Assembly (NCBI GenBank): GCA_045648985.1
Contig: JAZROZ010000011.1
Location: 3,237-67,236 of the forward strand
DNA from: SIG437 sp045648985
GTDB taxonomy: Bacteria; Bacillota; Clostridia; UBA1381; UBA9506
DNA: 64,000 nucleotides
Direction: 5' to 3'
The first letter of the stretch is position 1, and the number at the start of each line of letters is the position of its first letter. The notes under the pieces are model-generated. The model searched no databases, was not told the DNA's origin, and saw nothing but the letters and a program-made list of their open reading frames with translations. Shown piece after piece: positions 62,206-64,000 of this stretch. Made by a program: the position numbers and the translations under genes.

Positions 62206-63510
62206 TTATTCGTTGTCGGATGCCTTTTTAGCCGCCTCAAGCTTTGTCTGACGACGCATTTTAACTTCGTCTGACATCGGCTTGATTTCACCTGCAGCCT
62301 GAAGAGCCATTTTTGTAAGAAGCGGACCGAAGAGTTCATAAATAAGTACCGCAAACAATGTAATATTTCTAATCATTGCACCTTCACCGGGAAGAGCGGC
62401 AGCTGCAATCGAACACATTCCGAGTGCAACACCAGCCTGAGGCAAGAGTGTAATACCAAGATATTTGCAAATCTGCGGCTCACATTTTGTAGCCTTAGAA
62501 CTGATAAATGTTCCTATATATTTTCCAAGCGAACGGAAAATGATATATACAATGCCAATAATAACGATAGCAACATCTGCAAAAACCGAAAGTTCAAGTT
62601 CAGCACCGCTGATTACGAAGAACAGTGCTAAGACAGGAGATGTCCATTTGTCAGCTGCACCCATCAAATCTTCTGAAAGCGGACAAATGTTACAGAAAAT
62701 TGTTCCAAGCATCATGCATACTAAAAGTGATGAAAAACCGATATGTACAGAACCAATTTCAAATTTGAGCATTGAAAGTGCAACAGTTGCAAGCACAAAA
62801 GCAATTGTCATATTTAATCTGTTTGTATTTGAATTGAAAAGCTTTTCAAACTGTGTTAAAATCCAGCCCATAATTGCACCGAGTCCAAGTGAGCATACGA
62901 TTTCAATAATTGGGTTTACAATGATTGAAATTGTGTCAACCTGTCCTGAAATTAATGTTTTAGCTATACCAAATGATACAGCAAACACAATTAAGCCAAC
63001 GGCATCATCTAAAGCAACAATTGGAAGCAACAGTTTTGTAAGTGGTCCGTTTGCTTTATACTGACGTACAACCATAAGTGTAGCAGCAGGAGCAGTTGCC
63101 GTTGCTATTGCGCCTAATGTGATAAGCTGTGGAACACTGAGTTTATCAGGCATAATAATATGTACAACTAAAAGAGCAAGGTCAACTAAAAGTGTAGCAA
63201 CAAGCGCCTGAACAATGCCTATAACCGTTGCCTGTTTTCCTGTTTTTTTGAGTTCTTCCAAACGGAACTCACTACCAATAGAAAATGCAATAAAACCAAG
63301 TGCAACGTCGGAAATCAATCCTAATTTTTCTACTGCATCATGACTTGAAAAACCAAAACCATCAATTCCCAGTGCACCAACGCAATACGGACCAATCAAT
63401 ACACCTGCGATTAAGTAGGCAGTAACCGACGGAAGCTTTAACGGTTTAAACGCTCTTGTCATTAAAAGTCCTGCAAGCAGAGCTATTGAAACAGATAATA
63501 ATGTACTCAT
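62206..63510 (-). CDS. Cation:proton antiporter (CPA family)
   Basis: 434 residues, about 12 membrane helices. The conserved PIVALDDAVGLIVFAVSFG contains the paired acidic residues of electrogenic CPA antiporters; GAIATATAPAATLMVVRQY is the unwound-helix region. The C-terminus is short and basic, without a TrkA-N or CPA2 regulatory domain. It could exchange Na+ or K+ for H+; the ion cannot be inferred. The ATG at 63510 follows GGGGGAAATT; the ATG at 63522 overlaps that site. It has its own strong promoter. Confidence 0.9.
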   Translation of the reverse strand: MSTLLSVSIALLAGLLMTRAFKPLKLPSVTAYLIAGVLIGPYCVGALGIDGFGFSSHDAVEKLGLISDVALGFIAFSIGSEFRLEELKKTGKQATVIGIVQALVATLLVDLALLVVHIIMPDKLSVPQLITLGAIATATAPAATLMVVRQYKANGPLTKLLLPIVALDDAVGLIVFAVSFGIAKTLISGQVDTISIIVNPIIEIVCSLGLGAIMGWILTQFEKLFNSNTNRLNMTIAFVLATVALSMLKFEIGSVHIGFSSLLVCMMLGTIFCNICPLSEDLMGAADKWTSPVLALFFVISGAELELSVFADVAIVIIGIVYIIFRSLGKYIGTFISSKATKCEPQICKYLGITLLPQAGVALGMCSIAAAALPGEGAMIRNITLFAVLIYELFGPLLTKMALQAAGEIKPMSDEVKMRRQTKLEAAKKASDNE

Positions 63511-63546
63511 AATTTCCCCCATAATAATCTAAAAAATTCTTATTTT

Positions 63547-63575
63547 ATAATATGCAAAAACTCTTTTTTTGTCAA
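63547..63575 (-). promoter_or_regulatory. Sigma-A promoter of the antiporter gene
   Basis: TTGACA at 63570-63575 and TATTAT at 63547-63552 on the minus strand with a 17-nt spacer, about 40 nt upstream of the start. Confidence 0.8.
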
Positions 63576-63585
63576 ACGACAAAAA
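63566..63585. promoter_or_regulatory. Inverted repeat overlapping the antiporter -35 box
   Basis: TTTTTGTC and GACAAAAA, perfect 8-bp arms with a 4-nt spacer, cover the -35 box. This is a typical position for a repressor operator; the regulator is unknown. Confidence 0.45.
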
Positions 63586-63657
63586 CCTTGTCTATTCTAC
63601 CACAAAAAAATATAAAAGTCAACATTTCAAAGGATAGATTTTCATACAAAAAAAGAA

Positions 63658-63766
63658 CCTCTCAATGACAGTCCGTGGTAAAACAGTATAGGTATTGACG
63701 GTCTGTCAGAGGGTTGCAGAGAGTTAAGCATATCACATTTATCGTGTGGTGTGCTTTTTCTCTTTT
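63658..63766 (+). ncRNA. Candidate structured RNA ending in a rho-independent terminator
   Basis: Stem 1 (63658-63712): CCTC, TGACAG and CCGT pair in order with ACGG, CTGTCA and GAGG. Stem 2 (63726-63756): AAGCATATCACA pairs with TGTGGTGTGCTT including two G-U pairs, followed by TTTCTCTTTT. No coding frame with a ribosome site covers it. It may be a small RNA or the 3' end of a transcript; the family is not recognised. Confidence 0.4.
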
Positions 63767-63910
63767 GTGGGGTAAAATGTCACGCAATAGAGGTTGAAAA
63801 ATGCCCTTTTTTGCGGTTTTCAAAGCCTGAAACTTACAAGGTAATGGTTTTATATTAAAAACCTCAAAAATGGGGTTCTATCGTTCCACAAAATCTAAAA
63901 ATGAACACTT

Positions 63911-63955
63911 TTTAAAAAAGGGGATTTAAGTCCGTTTTTCGGCTTAAATTCCCTT
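63911..63955 (-). terminator. Rho-independent terminator of a gene entering from the right edge
   Basis: AAGGGAATTTAAG pairs with CTTAAATCCCCTT (minus strand, one G-U pair, extended by CCG/CGG around an A5 loop), followed by TTTTTT. A short open frame from the right edge ends in TAA at 63944-63946, inside the stem, so a minus-strand gene may end here. The 150 nt between this and the candidate RNA hold nothing I recognise. Confidence 0.65.
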
Positions 63956-64000
63956 AACTGACATACTGCGAAAAAGAACAGGTTTGTCAAGGGCGAGCGT

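Noticed and set aside
62465..63064. 199-codon plus-strand frame
   Set aside because: Antisense to the antiporter; its Ser/Thr/Ile-rich product reflects complementary membrane-helix codons.
63640..64000. Mobile-element end at the right edge
   Set aside because: Inverted repeats are explained as RNA hairpins; no integrase, target duplication or element gene is inside the window. Kept only as a possibility.
63944..64000. Partial gene at the right edge, minus strand
   Set aside because: Only 18 codons are visible and none match a family I can name; too little to list as a gene.
1..64000. CRISPR arrays, tRNA or rRNA genes, transposases
   Set aside because: No regularly spaced repeats, no tRNA-like CCA-ending cloverleaf and no IS protein motifs were seen in any gap.

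Overview
AT-rich chromosomal DNA from an endospore-forming member of the Clostridia. The sporulation and germination genes (spoVAE, spoIIP, sleB-ypeB, a PdaB-like deacetylase, a GerS/YdcC-like lipoprotein), the T-box-controlled pheST operon, the alr-ndoAI-ndoA block and the [4Fe-4S]-type PurF all point there. Genus cannot be fixed from the sequence. Gene density is high, most genes lie on the minus strand in tight operons, and no rRNA, tRNA, CRISPR array, transposase or prophage gene is visible.

Layout. 1-5.1 kb: minus-strand purine operon purF-purM-purN-purH-purD (purD runs off the left edge), preceded by yebC. 5.9-7 kb: stand-alone spoVAE and radC. 7.1-10.9 kb: pheS-pheT behind a phenylalanine T-box leader with a consensus promoter. 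10.9-16 kb: overlapping operon hflX-yigZ-ECF S component-P1 peptidase-dus-membrane protein. 16.1-18.5 kb: two plus-strand glycosyltransferases. 18.6-24.2 kb: nnr-gerS-like-alr, then ndoAI-ndoA from their own promoter, and a ferredoxin-like aldo/keto reductase. 24.4-27.1 kb: plus-strand germination cluster sleB-ypeB-polysaccharide deacetylase. 27.1-33.9 kb: pnp-radical SAM-thrS-small protein-nadE. 34-35.9 kb: spoIIP and an unknown membrane protein. 35.9-44.8 kb: housekeeping run (vanW-like, radA, nusB, M22 paralogue, xseA, tsaE, tsaB, rpiB, dCMP deaminase, tspO). 45.2-56.8 kb: arginine operon argG-C-J-B-D-F-carA-carB behind ARG boxes. 57-59.6 kb: Cys-rich minigene, cysteine-desulfurase-like gene and three small unknown genes. 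59.6-63.5 kb: a CLC/glycerol-1-phosphate-dehydrogenase fusion and a cation/proton antiporter. 63.5-64 kb: noncoding, with strong RNA hairpins.

Most unusual points. (1) CarB is fused in frame to a complete DapF, which links carbamoyl-phosphate and lysine/peptidoglycan enzymes in one 1341-residue polypeptide. (2) In the same operon CarA keeps its glutaminase cysteine but has lost the C-terminal HPE motif. (3) A CLC antiporter is fused to an AraM/EgsA-type dehydrogenase, with a possible internal start. (4) A 28-nt motif recurs 5-8 nt after the stop codons of three unrelated genes. (5) A 13-bp perfect hairpin sits in the pnp/radical SAM overlap. (6) Structured noncoding DNA lies at 44.8-45.1 kb and 63.6-64 kb.
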